Positions 36,968 through 46,779 of a DNA stretch of 64,000 nt are shown here, piece after piece. Position 1 is the first letter of the stretch, and each line of letters starts with the position of its first letter. A model generated the notes under the pieces. It saw nothing but the letters and a program-made list of their open reading frames with translations, was not told the DNA's origin and did not search any database. Source of the stretch: Paragemmobacter amnigenus (GTDB lineage: Bacteria > Pseudomonadota > Alphaproteobacteria > Rhodobacterales > Rhodobacteraceae); the NCBI RefSeq assembly GCF_009908265.2, contig NZ_JAAATX020000009.1:156397-220396 (forward strand). The letters are read 5' to 3'. A program made the translations under genes and the position numbers.

Positions 36968-37596
36968 TGCCCCATGCCTATCAGACCGATGGCGCCGCGA
37001 TTTATCTGCAATCCTTTGCCACCATCCGCGCCGAGGCCGACCTTGCCCGCTTTACGCCCGAAGAAGAAATCGTCGTGGTGCGCATGATCCACGCCGCCGG
37101 GATGGTCGGGCTGGAGGAATTTGTCCGCTTCACCCCCGGCATGGCGATTGCCGCCCGCGCCGCGCTGGAGGCGGGGGCCCCGATCCTCTGTGATGCCCGC
37201 ATGGTCAGCGAGGGCATTACCCGCGGCCGGCTTCCGGCGGCGAATGAGGTGATCTGCACCCTGCACGACCCTTCGGTTCCCGCCTTGGCCGCCCAGATTG
37301 GCAACACCCGGTCAGCGGCGGCGGTGGAGCTGTGGCGGCCGCATCTGGCCGGGGCCGTGGTGGCCATCGGCAATGCGCCGACCGCGCTCTTTCACCTTCT
37401 GAATATGCTGGAAGACCCGTCCTGCCCGCGCCCCGCCGCCATCATCGGCTGCCCGGTGGGTTTCATTGGCGCGGCGGAATCGAAAGACGCGCTGATCGCC
37501 GCGCCGCCCGCGCCGTCGGTCATCATCAAGGGCCGTCTTGGCGGCTCTGCCATCACCGTCGCCGCCGTCAACGCACTCGCCAGCCGCAAGGAATGA
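36967..37596 (+). CDS. cobH: Precorrin-8X methylmutase CobH
   Basis: A 209-residue enzyme that moves a methyl group from C11 to C12 to form hydrogenobyrinate. VVRMIHAAGMVGLEEFVRFT (about 37-56) contains the catalytic His (residue 42; His43 in the best-studied enzyme). CDARMVSEGITRGRLP (about 78-93), GNAPTALFHLL and GCPVGFIGAAESK complete the signature. It overlaps its neighbours by 1 base (cobG) and 4 bases (cobI). Confidence 0.95.
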   Translation: MPHAYQTDGAAIYLQSFATIRAEADLARFTPEEEIVVVRMIHAAGMVGLEEFVRFTPGMAIAARAALEAGAPILCDARMVSEGITRGRLPAANEVICTLHDPSVPALAAQIGNTRSAAAVELWRPHLAGAVVAIGNAPTALFHLLNMLEDPSCPRPAAIIGCPVGFIGAAESKDALIAAPPAPSVIIKGRLGGSAITVAAVNALASRKE

Positions 37597-38339
37597 CCAT
37601 GGGACGCATCATCTGCACCGGCCTTGGGCCGGGCGACCCCGACCTGATCTCGATCCGCTCGGATCGGGCCATTCGCCAGGCGTCGCATGTCGCCTATTTC
37701 CGCAAGGCCGGGCGGCAGGGACAGGCGCGGCGCATCGTTGACGGCATGCTGGCCGCAGGCGTGCGGGAACATGCGATGGAATATCCGGTGACGACGGAAC
37801 TCCCGTTTGACAGCCCGGATTACATTCACTGTCTGGCGCAATTCTACGACGACTGGGCCGACCGGCTGAAAGCGCTGGTCGCCACCGGGGCCGAGGTTGT
37901 GGTGCTTTGTGAAGGCGACCCCTTCCTTTATGGCTCGTTCATGCACCTGTATCTGCGGCTGAAGGATCATGTCCCGGTCGAGGTGATCCCCGGCATTCCG
38001 GGCATGGTGGGCTGCTGGAATGCCAGCGGTGTGCCGATGACCTGGGGCGATGATGTGCTGACCGTGCTGATGGGCACCTTGCCCGAGGCCGAACTGGTCC
38101 GCCACATGCAAGGCGCCGATGCCCTGGCGATCATGAAAACCGGGCGCAATCTGCCGCGCGTGCGCCGCGCGCTGGAGGTTGCGGGGCGGCTGGATCAGGC
38201 CTGGCTGGTCGAACGCGGCACCATGCCGGGTCAGCGCATCGTCAAGCTGGCCGAGGTGGAGGCCGAGGATTGCCCGTATTTCGCCATCGTCCTTGTTCAT
38301 GGCCATGGCCGCCGTCCGGTGATGGGGGGCGAGGAATGA
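37593..38339 (+). CDS. cobI: Precorrin-2 C20-methyltransferase CobI
   Basis: A 248-residue SAM-dependent tetrapyrrole methylase. CTGLGPGDPDLISIRS near the N-terminus is the first glycine-rich loop. VVVLCEGDPFLYGSFMHLY (about 104-122), VEVIPGIPGMVGCWNASG (about 130-147) and IMKTGRNLPRVRRAL are family blocks. A second ATG two codons on (37599) is equally possible. ATGA overlaps link it to cobH and cobJ. Confidence 0.94.
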   Translation: MTMGRIICTGLGPGDPDLISIRSDRAIRQASHVAYFRKAGRQGQARRIVDGMLAAGVREHAMEYPVTTELPFDSPDYIHCLAQFYDDWADRLKALVATGAEVVVLCEGDPFLYGSFMHLYLRLKDHVPVEVIPGIPGMVGCWNASGVPMTWGDDVLTVLMGTLPEAELVRHMQGADALAIMKTGRNLPRVRRALEVAGRLDQAWLVERGTMPGQRIVKLAEVEAEDCPYFAIVLVHGHGRRPVMGGEE

Positions 38340-39073
38340 CAGGCTGGATTGCCGTTGTCGGGCTTGGCCCCGGAGCTGCCGCGCTGGTGACACCCGAAGT
38401 CACAGCGGCCTTGGCCGAAGCCACCGATGTGGTGGGCTATATTCCCTATGTCGCCCGCGTCGCGCCCCGCCGCGGCCTGACACTGCACCCGTCCGACAAC
38501 CGGGTCGAGCTGGACCGTGCCGCGCTGGCTTTGGACATGGCTGCGACGGGGCGGCGGGTGGTGATTGTCTCATCGGGCGATCCGGGGGTGTTTGCCATGG
38601 CCTCGGCGCTGTTCGAGGCGTTGGAGGCACGGCCTGCCGACCATGGCGCCAATATCCGCATTCTGCCCGGCATCACCGCCATGCTGGCCGCCGCCGCGCG
38701 GGCCGGGGCGCCCTTGGGTCATGATTTCTGCGCCATCAACCTTTCCGACAATCTCAAACCCTTTGCCGAGGTGGAGCGCCGCCTGCGCCACGCCGCGCGG
38801 GGCGGCTTTGCCATGGCCTTCTACAACCCCCGCTCGAAATTGCGCCCGCACCAGTTCGCCCGCGTGCTGGAGATCCTGCGCGAGGAATGCGAACCGGCGC
38901 GGCTGGTGCTGTTCGCCCGCGCGGTGTCAACGCCGGAGGAGCGGCTGTGCACCGTCAGCCTGTCGGACGCCACGCCGGACATGGCCGACATGCGCACGGT
39001 GGTGATCGTCGGCAATGAGGCCACCCGGCAGGTCGGCCCTTGGCTTTACACCCCGCGCTCGGTGCCGGCATGA
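38336..39073 (+). CDS. cobJ: Precorrin-3B C17-methyltransferase CobJ
   Basis: A 245-residue ring-contracting SAM methylase. VVGLGPGAAALVTPEVTAAL at the start, DVVGYIPYVARV, VIVSSGDPGVFAMASALFEA (about 79-98), NIRILPGITAMLAAAARAGA and FCAINLSDNLKPF follow the CobJ pattern; MAFYNPRSKLRP (about 161-172) is typical. Its 3' end overlaps that of cobK, on the other strand, by 28 bases. Confidence 0.94.
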   Translation: MTGWIAVVGLGPGAAALVTPEVTAALAEATDVVGYIPYVARVAPRRGLTLHPSDNRVELDRAALALDMAATGRRVVIVSSGDPGVFAMASALFEALEARPADHGANIRILPGITAMLAAAARAGAPLGHDFCAINLSDNLKPFAEVERRLRHAARGGFAMAFYNPRSKLRPHQFARVLEILREECEPARLVLFARAVSTPEERLCTVSLSDATPDMADMRTVVIVGNEATRQVGPWLYTPRSVPA

Positions 39074-39798
39074 CCAAGCCAGGCCATCACATCGGCGACC
39101 TCCGCAAAGATCCGGCGCGGCGGCAGGGCGGGCCGGTCGATCAGGATGACCGGCAGGCCCAAAATGCGCGCGGCTTCCAGTTTGGCGGAGGCGCCTGCGC
39201 CACCGGCGTTCTTGGCGACGATATGGCTGATGCGATGTTCGCGCAGCAAGGCAAGATCGCTGGCCAGATCAAAGGGGCCACGGGCGATGACGGCGGCGGC
39301 ATCGGGCAGGGGCAGGGTGCCTTCGGGCGGATCAACCAGGCGCAGCAGGTAATGGTGCTGTGGCTTGGCGGCAAAGGGCGCAAGCGTCTGTTTGCCGATG
39401 GCCAGAAACACCCGCGCCGGGCTGTCGGGCAGGGCGGCGACCGCGGGCGCGATGTCGGGAACGTGGGTCCAGCTGTCACCGGCCTCAGCCTGCCACGCAG
39501 AGCGTTGCAGCACCGCCAGCGGCACATCCGCCTCGGCGCAGGCCGCAACGGCATTGCGGCTCATCTGCGCGGCGAAAGGGTGGGTGGCGTCAACGACATG
39601 GCTGATGCCTTCCGCCTTGAGATAGGCCACCAGCCCCGCCACCCCGCCAAAGCCGCCGATCCGGACCGGCAGCGGCTGCGCCACCGGCGCGGCGGTACGG
39701 CCTGCATAGGAATAGACCGCTTCCATCCCCGAGCCGGCAAGGGCGCGGGCCAGCAGGCTGGCCTCGGTGGTGCCGCCCAGAAGAAGGATGCGTGTCAT
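39046..39798 (-). CDS. cobK: Precorrin-6A reductase CobK
   Basis: A 250-residue NADPH-dependent reductase. ILLLGGTTEASLLARALAGS opens the nucleotide fold; VVDATHPFAAQMSRNAV (about 68-84), RGPFDLASDLALLREHRISH and VAKNAGGAGASAKLEAAR (about 192-209) are CobK motifs. It is the only ring-synthesis gene on the minus strand here. Its ATG (39798-39796) overlaps the ATG of the divergent cobL at CATG, so its promoter must lie inside cobL. Confidence 0.94.
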   Translation of the reverse strand: MTRILLLGGTTEASLLARALAGSGMEAVYSYAGRTAAPVAQPLPVRIGGFGGVAGLVAYLKAEGISHVVDATHPFAAQMSRNAVAACAEADVPLAVLQRSAWQAEAGDSWTHVPDIAPAVAALPDSPARVFLAIGKQTLAPFAAKPQHHYLLRLVDPPEGTLPLPDAAAVIARGPFDLASDLALLREHRISHIVAKNAGGAGASAKLEAARILGLPVILIDRPALPPRRIFAEVADVMAWLGHAGTERGV

Positions 39799-40975
39799 GG
39801 CTGAGCCTTGGCTGTCGATCATCGGTCTGGGCGAAGATGGACCAGCGGGCCTGTCCGAGGCAAGCCGCGCCGCGCTGGCCAGTGCCGAAGTGGTGTTCGG
39901 TGCGCCGCGCCATCTGGCCTTGGCGGGTATCGGCGCAAGGGGGCAGGACTGGCCCGTGCCTTTCGACCTCTCGCCGCTTTTGGCGCTGCGCGGGCAAAAG
40001 GTGGCCATGTTGGTTTCGGGTGACCCATTCTGGTTCGGCGCGGGCGGCACCGTGGCCGCGCATCTGCCCCCGGCCGAGTTTCGCGCCTATCCGGCGGCGG
40101 GCACCTTCGCCCTTGTCGCCGCCCGTCTGGGCTGGCGGCTGGAGGGCGTGACCTGCCTTGGGCTGCATGCCGCCCCCTTCTCCCGCTTGCGCCCGGTGCT
40201 GACCGCCGGGGTGCGGGTGATCTGCACCCTGCGCGACGCGGCGGCGGTTGGCGAGCTTGCCATCTGGCTGGAAGCAAACGGCTTTGCCGCCTGCAAACTG
40301 ACGGTCTGCGAGGCCATGGGCGGGCCGCGGGAGCGGCTGCGCGACGGCGCTGACTGGCCCGACATCACCGCCCCCGTTGCGGTGGCGCTGGACGGCATTG
40401 ACCTGCCCGCCGGCGCCGGTCTTCCGCGCGCCTCGGGTCTGCCGGATGGGTGTTTTGCCCATGACGGCCAGATCACAAAGCGCCCGGTCCGCGCCATCAC
40501 GCTCTCCACCCTTGCCCCGCGCCTCGGCGAAATGCTGTGGGATATCGGCGGCGGCTCCGGCTCGATCTCGGTCGAGTGGTGTCTGGCGGGGGGCAGCGCG
40601 GTCACGATCGAAGCAAAGCCCGAACGCGCCGCCAATATCCGCCGGAACGCCGAAGATTTCGGCATCGCCCATCGGCTGCGGGTGGTCGAAGGTGCGGCCC
40701 CCGCCGCGCTGGCCGATCTGCCCGCCCCGGAGGCGGTCTTTGTTGGCGGCGGTGGTGATGCGGCGCTGCATGCCGATCTTTGGGCGCGGCTCGCCCCCGG
40801 CACCCGCCTTGTCGCCAATGCCGTGACGCTGGAGGGCGAGGTGGTGCTGGCCGCCTGCCATGGCCGCCACGGCGGCAGCCTGCTGCGCATCGACCTTGCC
40901 GAGGCCAGCCCCTTGGGCGGCTTTCGCGGCTGGCAGTCGAGCCGCCCCGTCGTGCAATGGAGCGTGACGCGATGA
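39797..40975 (+). CDS. cobL: Precorrin-6B C5,15-methyltransferase (decarboxylating) CobL
   Basis: A 392-residue bifunctional enzyme. The N-terminal tetrapyrrole methylase starts WLSIIGLGEDGPAGLSEA and has VSGDPFWFGAGG (about 75-86). The C-terminal CbiT-like methylase/decarboxylase has GEMLWDIGGGSGSISVEWCL (about 246-265) and VFVGGGGD (about 315-322). AGAAGG lies 10 bases upstream of ATG 39797. It is linked to cobE by an ATGA overlap. Confidence 0.94.
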   Translation: MAEPWLSIIGLGEDGPAGLSEASRAALASAEVVFGAPRHLALAGIGARGQDWPVPFDLSPLLALRGQKVAMLVSGDPFWFGAGGTVAAHLPPAEFRAYPAAGTFALVAARLGWRLEGVTCLGLHAAPFSRLRPVLTAGVRVICTLRDAAAVGELAIWLEANGFAACKLTVCEAMGGPRERLRDGADWPDITAPVAVALDGIDLPAGAGLPRASGLPDGCFAHDGQITKRPVRAITLSTLAPRLGEMLWDIGGGSGSISVEWCLAGGSAVTIEAKPERAANIRRNAEDFGIAHRLRVVEGAAPAALADLPAPEAVFVGGGGDAALHADLWARLAPGTRLVANAVTLEGEVVLAACHGRHGGSLLRIDLAEASPLGGFRGWQSSRPVVQWSVTR

Positions 40976-41340
40976 GAATCGCCGGTCTGGGATTTCGTGA
41001 TAGCGCGACGCTGCCTTCGCTGCGCGCTGCTCTGGGGCTGGTCGAGGCCGCAGGTGGCCCCGCCACCGCCCTTGCCACCCTGCCCGCCAAGGCCGAGGTC
41101 GCCGTCTTGCGGCAACTGGCCGAGGAGCGCGGCCTTGCCGTGCTGGCGGTTCCGGTGCGGGGCATCGCCACCCCCACCCATTCGGCCCGCGTCATGGCGC
41201 TGCATGGCACCGGTTCGATGGCCGAGGCCGCCGCGCTGGCCGCTGCCGGACCGGGCGCAATTCTGACCGTGGCGCGGATATCCGCGCCCGATGGCATGGC
41301 GACCTGCGCCATGGCGACACACAAAGGAACCCAACCATGA
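40972..41340 (+). CDS. cobE: CobE, cobalamin biosynthesis protein
   Basis: A 122-residue protein matching CobE/CbiG C-terminal domain: [33 protein letters not shown] and [17 protein letters not shown]. Its role in the aerobic pathway is poorly defined (a corrin carrier or binding protein has been proposed). ATGA overlaps join it to cobL and cobM. Confidence 0.88.
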   Translation: MRIAGLGFRDSATLPSLRAALGLVEAAGGPATALATLPAKAEVAVLRQLAEERGLAVLAVPVRGIATPTHSARVMALHGTGSMAEAAALAAAGPGAILTVARISAPDGMATCAMATHKGTQP

Positions 41341-42116
41341 CCGTCCATTTCATTGGCGCCGGACCGGGCGCTGCCGACCTCATCACGCTGCGCGGGCGCG
41401 ACCTGATCGCCGCCGCGCCGGTCTGCCTTTACGCCGGATCGCTGGTGCCCGAGGCGCTTTTGGCGCATTGCCCGCCCGGCGCGCGGATTGTGAACACCGC
41501 GCCGCTCAGTCTGGATGAGATCATCGCCGAAATCGCCGCCGCCCATGCCGCTGGTCATGACGTTGCACGTCTGCATTCGGGCGATCTGTCGGTCTGGTCG
41601 GCGATGGGCGAGCAACTCCGCCGCCTGCGGGCGCTGGATATTCCCTATGACGTGACCCCCGGCGTGCCGGCCTTTGCCGCCGCTGCGGCGGCATTGGGGG
41701 CCGAGTTGACCCTGCCCGGCGTGGCACAATCGCTGATCCTGACCCGGACCTCGGGCCGCGCCTCCAGCATGCCCGAGGGCGAGACGCTGGAGAACTTCGC
41801 CCGCACCGGCGCGACGCTGGCCATTCACCTGTCGGTGCATGTGCTGGCCGATGTGCAGGCGCGCCTGGCACCCCATTACGGCGCCGACTGCCCGGTGGCG
41901 GTGGTGTTCCGCGCCTCGTGGCCCGATCAGAAGGTGGTGCGCGCCACGCTGGCCACGCTGGACGCCAGCATTGGCACGGGCGAGCGCACGGCGCTGATCC
42001 TTGTCGGCCCGGCGTTGGGCGCGACCGAGTTCGACGAAAGCTGCCTTTACGCCGGGGATTATGACCGACGCTATCGCCCGCTCGGCACCGCTCCGCGCTT
42101 TCCGGAGGTGCTATGA
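41337..42116 (+). CDS. cobM: Precorrin-4 C11-methyltransferase CobM
   Basis: A 259-residue SAM methylase. [20 protein letters not shown] at the N-terminus, [18 protein letters not shown] (about 29-46), [20 protein letters not shown] (about 75-94), [20 protein letters not shown] and [17 protein letters not shown] are the CobM blocks, complete to the end. Overlaps cobE and cobB by 4 bases each. Confidence 0.95.
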   Translation: MTVHFIGAGPGAADLITLRGRDLIAAAPVCLYAGSLVPEALLAHCPPGARIVNTAPLSLDEIIAEIAAAHAAGHDVARLHSGDLSVWSAMGEQLRRLRALDIPYDVTPGVPAFAAAAAALGAELTLPGVAQSLILTRTSGRASSMPEGETLENFARTGATLAIHLSVHVLADVQARLAPHYGADCPVAVVFRASWPDQKVVRATLATLDASIGTGERTALILVGPALGATEFDESCLYAGDYDRRYRPLGTAPRFPEVL

Positions 42117-43456
42117 CCCTGCCGCCCGGCCTGATGATTTCCGCCCCGGCCTCGGGCACCGGCAAGACCACGGTGACGTTGGGGCTTCTGGCGGCGTTCC
42201 GGGCCGCCGGCCTTGCCGTCCAGCCGTTCAAGAGCGGGCCGGATTACATCGACCCGGCGTTTCATGCGGCGGCGGCGGGGCGGGTTTCGGTCAATCTCGA
42301 CAGCTGGGCGATGACCCCCTCCCGCCTCGCGGCGCAGGCTGCCGAGGCGCGGGGCGCCGATCTGATCCTTGCCGAAGGCTCGATGGGACTTTTCGACGGC
42401 GTCGCCCGCGCCGGGGAAACCGGCTCGGGCGCCAGTGCCGATCTGGCGGCGCTGATGGGCTGGCCGGTGGTTCTGGTGCTGGATGTCTCGGGTCAGGCGC
42501 AGACCGCGGCGGCGGTGGCCGCCGGGCTGGCCGGGTTCCGGCCGGGGGTGAAGGTTGGCGGGGTGATTCTGAACAAGGTCGCCTCGCCCCGGCATGAGGC
42601 GCTGGTGCGCGCCGGGATGGAGGCCGCCGGTCTTCCGGTGCTGGGGGCCTTGCCGCGCCGCGCCTCCATCGCTTTGCCCGAGCGGCATCTGGGGCTGGTG
42701 CAGGCTGAGGAACTGCCGCGCCTGCAGCAGATCCTGACCCAAGCCGCCGCGTTCGTGGCCGCGCATTGCGACCTTGCCGCCCTGCGCGCACTGGCCCGCA
42801 CCGGACCAGTGCCGCAAGGCGCGACCCTCCCGGTTCCGCCTCCGGGCGAGCGAATCGCGATGGCACGGGATGCGGCGTTTTCCTTCGTCTACCCGCATCT
42901 GCTGGCCGATTGGCGGGCGCAGGGGGCAACGATCCTGCCGTTCTCGCCCTTGGCCGATCAGGGGCCGGACGCTTCTGCCACGGTCTGCTGGCTGCCCGGC
43001 GGCTACCCGGAACTGCACGCCGCCCGGCTGGCGGGTTGTGACGGTTTTCGCGCGGCGCTGACGGATTTTGCCAGAACCCGGCCCGTGCATGGCGAATGCG
43101 GTGGCTACATGGCGCTGGGGCAGGGGCTGGTTTCGGCTGATGGCACCCGGCACCGGATGGCGGGGCTTCTGGGGCTGGAGACCAGCTTTGCCAAACGGCG
43201 CATGCATCTGGGATACCGCCTTGCCCGCAGCGCCCGTCCGGTTGCCGGCTTTGACGCGGGCACCGCCCTGCGCGGGCACGAATTTCACTATGCCACCATC
43301 CTGTCGCAACCCGATGCGCCGCTGGCCAGGGTCACCGATGCCACGGGCGAGGCCGTTGCCGAAACCGGATCGTTCCGCCTATGCCCCGACGGCGGGCAGG
43401 TCAGCGGCACCTTCTTTCACCTGATCGCACCAGCCAGCCAAGGGGCTTTGCCATGA
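42113..43456 (+). CDS. cobB: Hydrogenobyrinic acid a,c-diamide synthase CobB
   Basis: A 447-residue glutamine amidotransferase. The ATP-binding domain starts [20 protein letters not shown] (about 7-26) and has [16 protein letters not shown] (about 38-53). [16 protein letters not shown] (about 324-339) holds the glutaminase Cys, followed by LGYRLA and GHEFHYATI. It amidates side chains a and c before cobalt insertion. Overlaps cobM and cobA by 4 bases each. Confidence 0.95.
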   Translation: MTLPPGLMISAPASGTGKTTVTLGLLAAFRAAGLAVQPFKSGPDYIDPAFHAAAAGRVSVNLDSWAMTPSRLAAQAAEARGADLILAEGSMGLFDGVARAGETGSGASADLAALMGWPVVLVLDVSGQAQTAAAVAAGLAGFRPGVKVGGVILNKVASPRHEALVRAGMEAAGLPVLGALPRRASIALPERHLGLVQAEELPRLQQILTQAAAFVAAHCDLAALRALARTGPVPQGATLPVPPPGERIAMARDAAFSFVYPHLLADWRAQGATILPFSPLADQGPDASATVCWLPGGYPELHAARLAGCDGFRAALTDFARTRPVHGECGGYMALGQGLVSADGTRHRMAGLLGLETSFAKRRMHLGYRLARSARPVAGFDAGTALRGHEFHYATILSQPDAPLARVTDATGEAVAETGSFRLCPDGGQVSGTFFHLIAPASQGALP

Positions 43457-44172
43457 GCGGATTTGTCTCTTTCGTCTCCTCCGGTCCCGGCGACCCCGAG
43501 TTGCTGACCCTGAAGGCAGCCCGCCTGCTGGCCGAGGCCGAGGTGGTGCTGTTCGATGACCTGTCGGCGGGCCCGATCCTGTCGCATTGTGCGGCGGGTG
43601 CCGATCTGGTGGCCGTGGGCAAGCGGGCAGGCCGCCCTTCGCCCAAGCAAGACCATGTCAGTCGTCTTCTGGTCGATCACGCGCTGACCGGGGCAAAGGT
43701 GGTGCGGCTGAAGTCGGGCGACAGCGGCATCTTTGGTCGTCTGGAAGAGGAAATCGCAGCACTGCGCGCCGCCGGCATCGGGTTTGAGATTGTGCCCGGC
43801 GTGCCTTCGGCCTGTGCGGCGGCGGCGGCGGCAGGTATACCGCTGACACGGCGACTGAGCTCGCGGCGGGTTCAATTCGTCACAGGTGCCGACATGACGG
43901 GCGATCTGCCCGAGGGGCTGAACTGGGCGGCTTTAGCAGACCCCAAGGCGACGACGGTGGTTTTCATGGGCAAGCGCACCTTCCCGACGCTTGCCGCCGG
44001 GTTGATGGCCCATGGGCTGCCACCGGGCACCCCGGCCATGATGGCCGAGGCCGTCGGCCACCCCGAACAGCAGATCACCCGGTCAACCCTTGCGGCGCTA
44101 GGCGATGTCATCTCTGCCCAGGCGGGCAACGCGCCAGCGCTGATCCTTTATGGCCCCCTGACGGAAGAGTGA
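43453..44172 (+). CDS. cobA: Uroporphyrinogen-III C-methyltransferase CobA
   Basis: A 239-residue SUMT that makes precorrin-2 from uroporphyrinogen III. VSSGPGDPELLTLKAARLLA near the N-terminus, VGKRAGRPSPKQDHVSRLLV (about 56-75; the Gly-Lys-Arg loop), VRLKSGDSGIFGRLEEE and VVFMGKRTFPTLAAGL are family blocks. The KSGD in place of the more common KGGDP is a small departure. The upstream frame to 43381 is only antisense or overlap noise. Confidence 0.93.
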   Translation: MSGFVSFVSSGPGDPELLTLKAARLLAEAEVVLFDDLSAGPILSHCAAGADLVAVGKRAGRPSPKQDHVSRLLVDHALTGAKVVRLKSGDSGIFGRLEEEIAALRAAGIGFEIVPGVPSACAAAAAAGIPLTRRLSSRRVQFVTGADMTGDLPEGLNWAALADPKATTVVFMGKRTFPTLAAGLMAHGLPPGTPAMMAEAVGHPEQQITRSTLAALGDVISAQAGNAPALILYGPLTEE

Positions 44173-44175
44173 CTC

Positions 44176-44961
44176 ATGATCGACCTTACGCTGATCGGCA
44201 TCGGAACCGGCAACCTCGATCATGTCACCCTGCAGGCCATCAAGGCGATGAATACCGCCGATCTGATCCTGATCCCCTTGAAAGGCGAGGATAAATCCGA
44301 TCTTGCGGGGCTGCGGCAACAGATTTTCCGCACCTGCGTGACCAATCCTGCCACCCGCATTGACAGCTTTGATCTGCCAGAGCGTGACCCGGGCACGCCG
44401 GATTACCTGCGGCGGGTGAATGACTGGCATGACCAGATTGCGGCGGTCTGGCATACGGCGATTGAACGCCATCTGGCGCAGGGCGGTGGGCCGAAGGTGG
44501 CCTTTCTGGTCTGGGGCGACCCCTCGCTTTACGACAGCACGTTGCGCATTGCCGAAAGGCTTTCTGGCCAGCGCGCACTTCACCTGCATGTCATCCCCGG
44601 CATTACCGCCATTCAGGCGCTTTGCGCCGCCCACGCCATCCCGCTGAATGACCTTGCGGCCCCGGTCACCATCACCACCGGTCGCCAGTTGCGCGAAAGT
44701 GGCTGGCCACCGGGGGCAGAAACCGTCGTTGTCATGTTGGACAACGGCGGGGCCTTTGGCGCGATTGATCCCGAAGGTGTCAGCATCTGGTGGGGGGCCT
44801 ATGTCGGAATGGATCGGCAAGTGCTGGTTTCGGGACCGCTAGAGGCCGTAGCAGGGCAAATCAGCGAAACCCGGGCAAGGATCAGGTCAGAGCATGGCTG
44901 GGTCATGGACATCTATCTGATGCGCCGCAAATCCCGCCAAAGTGATTTCCCGAAAGGTTAA
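44176..44961 (+). CDS. cobF: Precorrin-6A synthase (deacetylating) CobF
   Basis: A 261-residue C1-methyltransferase specific to the aerobic pathway. LIGIGTGNLDHVTLQAIKAM begins the fold; LILIPLKGEDKSDLAGLRQ (about 31-49), FLVWGDPSLYDSTLRIAERL (about 109-128) and VIPGITAIQALCAAHAIPLN (about 139-158) follow. Last gene of the riboswitch-controlled operon. Beyond it the IS3/IS66 debris begins, and no convincing terminator was seen. Confidence 0.95.
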   Translation: MIDLTLIGIGTGNLDHVTLQAIKAMNTADLILIPLKGEDKSDLAGLRQQIFRTCVTNPATRIDSFDLPERDPGTPDYLRRVNDWHDQIAAVWHTAIERHLAQGGGPKVAFLVWGDPSLYDSTLRIAERLSGQRALHLHVIPGITAIQALCAAHAIPLNDLAAPVTITTGRQLRESGWPPGAETVVVMLDNGGAFGAIDPEGVSIWWGAYVGMDRQVLVSGPLEAVAGQISETRARIRSEHGWVMDIYLMRRKSRQSDFPKG

Positions 44962-45039
44962 GACTTCATCGGCCGTCAAACGAGGCCTATTCTTCTAACT
45001 GTTCAGTCACGGCATTTGGTGGGTAGGGCCAAGGTTGAG

Positions 45040-45480
45040 CTATTCCCCGATCTTTGGACAGATTTTGGGCTGATTTACTACAGCCTGCACCTGCTGATCG
45101 GTTTCGATGTGGTTGAAGGAGACCACGGCGGGCGGCTGTCCGCCATGGGCAGTGTGCGGGCGATGGTGGTTGTAGAAGGTGATCCAGCGCCCGACTCCGG
45201 CTTTGGCCTGCGATCCGGATTCCCAGGCGTGCAGGTAGACGCATTCATACTTAAGGGACCGCCAGAGGCGTTCGGTGAAGATGTTGTCCAGATACCTGGC
45301 TTTGCCATCCATCGAGATATTGGTCTTGGGCCGCTTCAGCCGATCGGTCCAGTCGAAGGACGTGAACTGGCTGCTCTGGACGGTGTTCATGATCTCGGGC
45401 GCGCCGAACCGATGGATCGCCTCGTTCAGCGCTTCGACGCAGAAGTCGGCTTCCAGCGTGTTCGATAGCTCAGCATGCCG
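45040..45480 (-). mobile_element. IS3-family transposase OrfB fragment (C-terminal)
   Basis: The minus strand reads LEADFCVEALNEAIHRFGAP, then SSQFTSFDWTDRLKRPKTNI, DNIFTERLWRSLKYECVYLH and WITFYNHHRPHTAHGGQPPA, the C-terminal part of the IS3 (IS407/IS51-like) integrase domain including the last catalytic Glu. The first Asp, OrfA and both ends are missing, and the normal Asp-Gln-Gly before SQFT is altered. Inactive remnant. Confidence 0.82.
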
Positions 45481-45534
45481 ACCACGGACAGAAGTAAGGG
45501 CCTGCTCGATGGATGCTTGACCAGACCCGCCCGA

Positions 45535-46158
45535 TCACAGAAGCGGAAGGTGATCGTCGTACTTCGAGGCGAGGATATGCGCCAGCAGGCTCGCCCCGGC
45601 CATGCTGCCCGGGATCGGGCGGCTGGGCGCGGGCACCTGCATCATGCGTTCGCTGCGGCGGCAGGATTTCTTGGGCCGGGCGATCTGGACCACTTTCAAC
45701 TGGGCAGCGATCAGATCCAGCATCTCGCTGAAATCCTCGCCCACCACGGGCAGATCGCCGCCGCAATCGGGGCAGCAACTGCCGGGGTCGAGTTCCTGAC
45801 GCTCGCGTAGCGTGCCGTCCGAGACCTGCGGCCGACGGCGAGACGGGCGGGCGGCGGTATCCTCGGCAGCCTCAGCTACCTCCGGATCGCCGTCCGGGAC
45901 CGCCGTCTCGCTTTCGGTCGAGGCAATCAGCAGGTCCTCCAGCGCCAGTTCGAGATGTTCGATCTCGTGCTCGATCTTTTCCGAGGACTGCCCGAAGACC
46001 TGCTTCTTCAGCTTGGCGATGCGCAGCCGCAGGGTCTGGATCAGCTGATCATGGGCACGCAAGGTGGCCGAGATCTTCGCGTTTTCTGCCTGCAACGCCG
46101 CGATCAACACCTTCAAAAGCGCAGGATCATCGGGAAGGTTTTCGGTCACGCTCGACAT
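45535..46158 (-). mobile_element. IS66-family TnpC transposase, 3' truncated
   Basis: From ATG 46158 (MSSVTENLPDDPALLKVLIA) the 207 residues include the leucine-zipper-like LRLRIAKLKKQVFGQSSEKI, the Cys-rich CCPDCGGDLPVVGEDFSEML and PGSMAGASLLAHILASKYDD, typical of the first 40 percent of IS66 TnpC. The DDE catalytic domain is gone at the junction near 45535. The upstream open frame to 46476 is not part of it. Confidence 0.85.
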
Positions 46159-46220
46159 GCGCCCGACCACCACAAGGCAGGCGGAATTGCCATAAAAACA
46201 AGACGTTTCAGCAGGATAAA

Positions 46221-46420
46221 TCAGCCCACCCGGGCCGGTGGTGCGCCCCAGTCCGGCCTGCGCCAATCGATCCCCTCCCACAGCATCGTCAGCTGCGCCA
46301 AGGTCAGACGCACAGCGCCATCGCCACGCGCAAGCCAAGGAAAGTGGCCACCTCCCAGCACCTTGTAATAGAGGCAGAAGCCTTGCCCATCCGAGCGCAA
46401 AAGCTTCACCCTGTCGCCAA
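46221..46420 (-). mobile_element. IS66-family TnpB (Orf2) fragment
   Basis: VKLLRSDGQGFCLYYKVLGG and HFPWLARGDGAVRLTLAQLT then LWEGIDWRRP are the C-terminal part of IS66 TnpB. It precedes tnpC in the normal order on the same strand, so both belong to one truncated element. The N-terminal half is replaced at about 46420. Confidence 0.8.
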
Positions 46421-46779
46421 ATCGACAACCATGCCGCATACAAAGTACGGGAATTGCGGATCGAGTATCCTGGCATCCGCTTTTTGGCCGGGTGCTGCGC
46501 GCCCGCGATGGTGGTCGGCGGTAAGGAGCTGGCTCGATCTTGGTCGAGGACCGGCCCGGTTTCTTCCGAACCTTGCCGCCCTGGATGGGCGATCCCACCT
46601 ATTGTGAGCGGCTGGACAGCGGACTACCGCCTGTAGCGCTCGCTGCCCTTGAGACTTTGGCCCTGACCTTGGAGCTGATGCGTTATGCTGAGGTTGCGCC
46701 ATCCTCTGGAACAGTGATTCCAGAGGAGGACATGCATGTCCCCATCGAGCCCCAACCCACCTGCAGCAGGATCAATTCT
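46421..46779. other. Junction sequence between the IS66 remnant and the serine recombinase, no gene recognised
   Basis: Open frames exist on the plus strand (for example LVEDRPGFFRTLPPWMGDPT near 46540-46600), but they match no family I know, and there are several frame changes. It is probably debris from one or more elements. Confidence 0.3.

Noticed and set aside
39590..42230. Several 230-450 codon minus-strand open frames across cobL-cobE-cobM
   Set aside because: All are antisense shadows of verified cob genes with no motifs.
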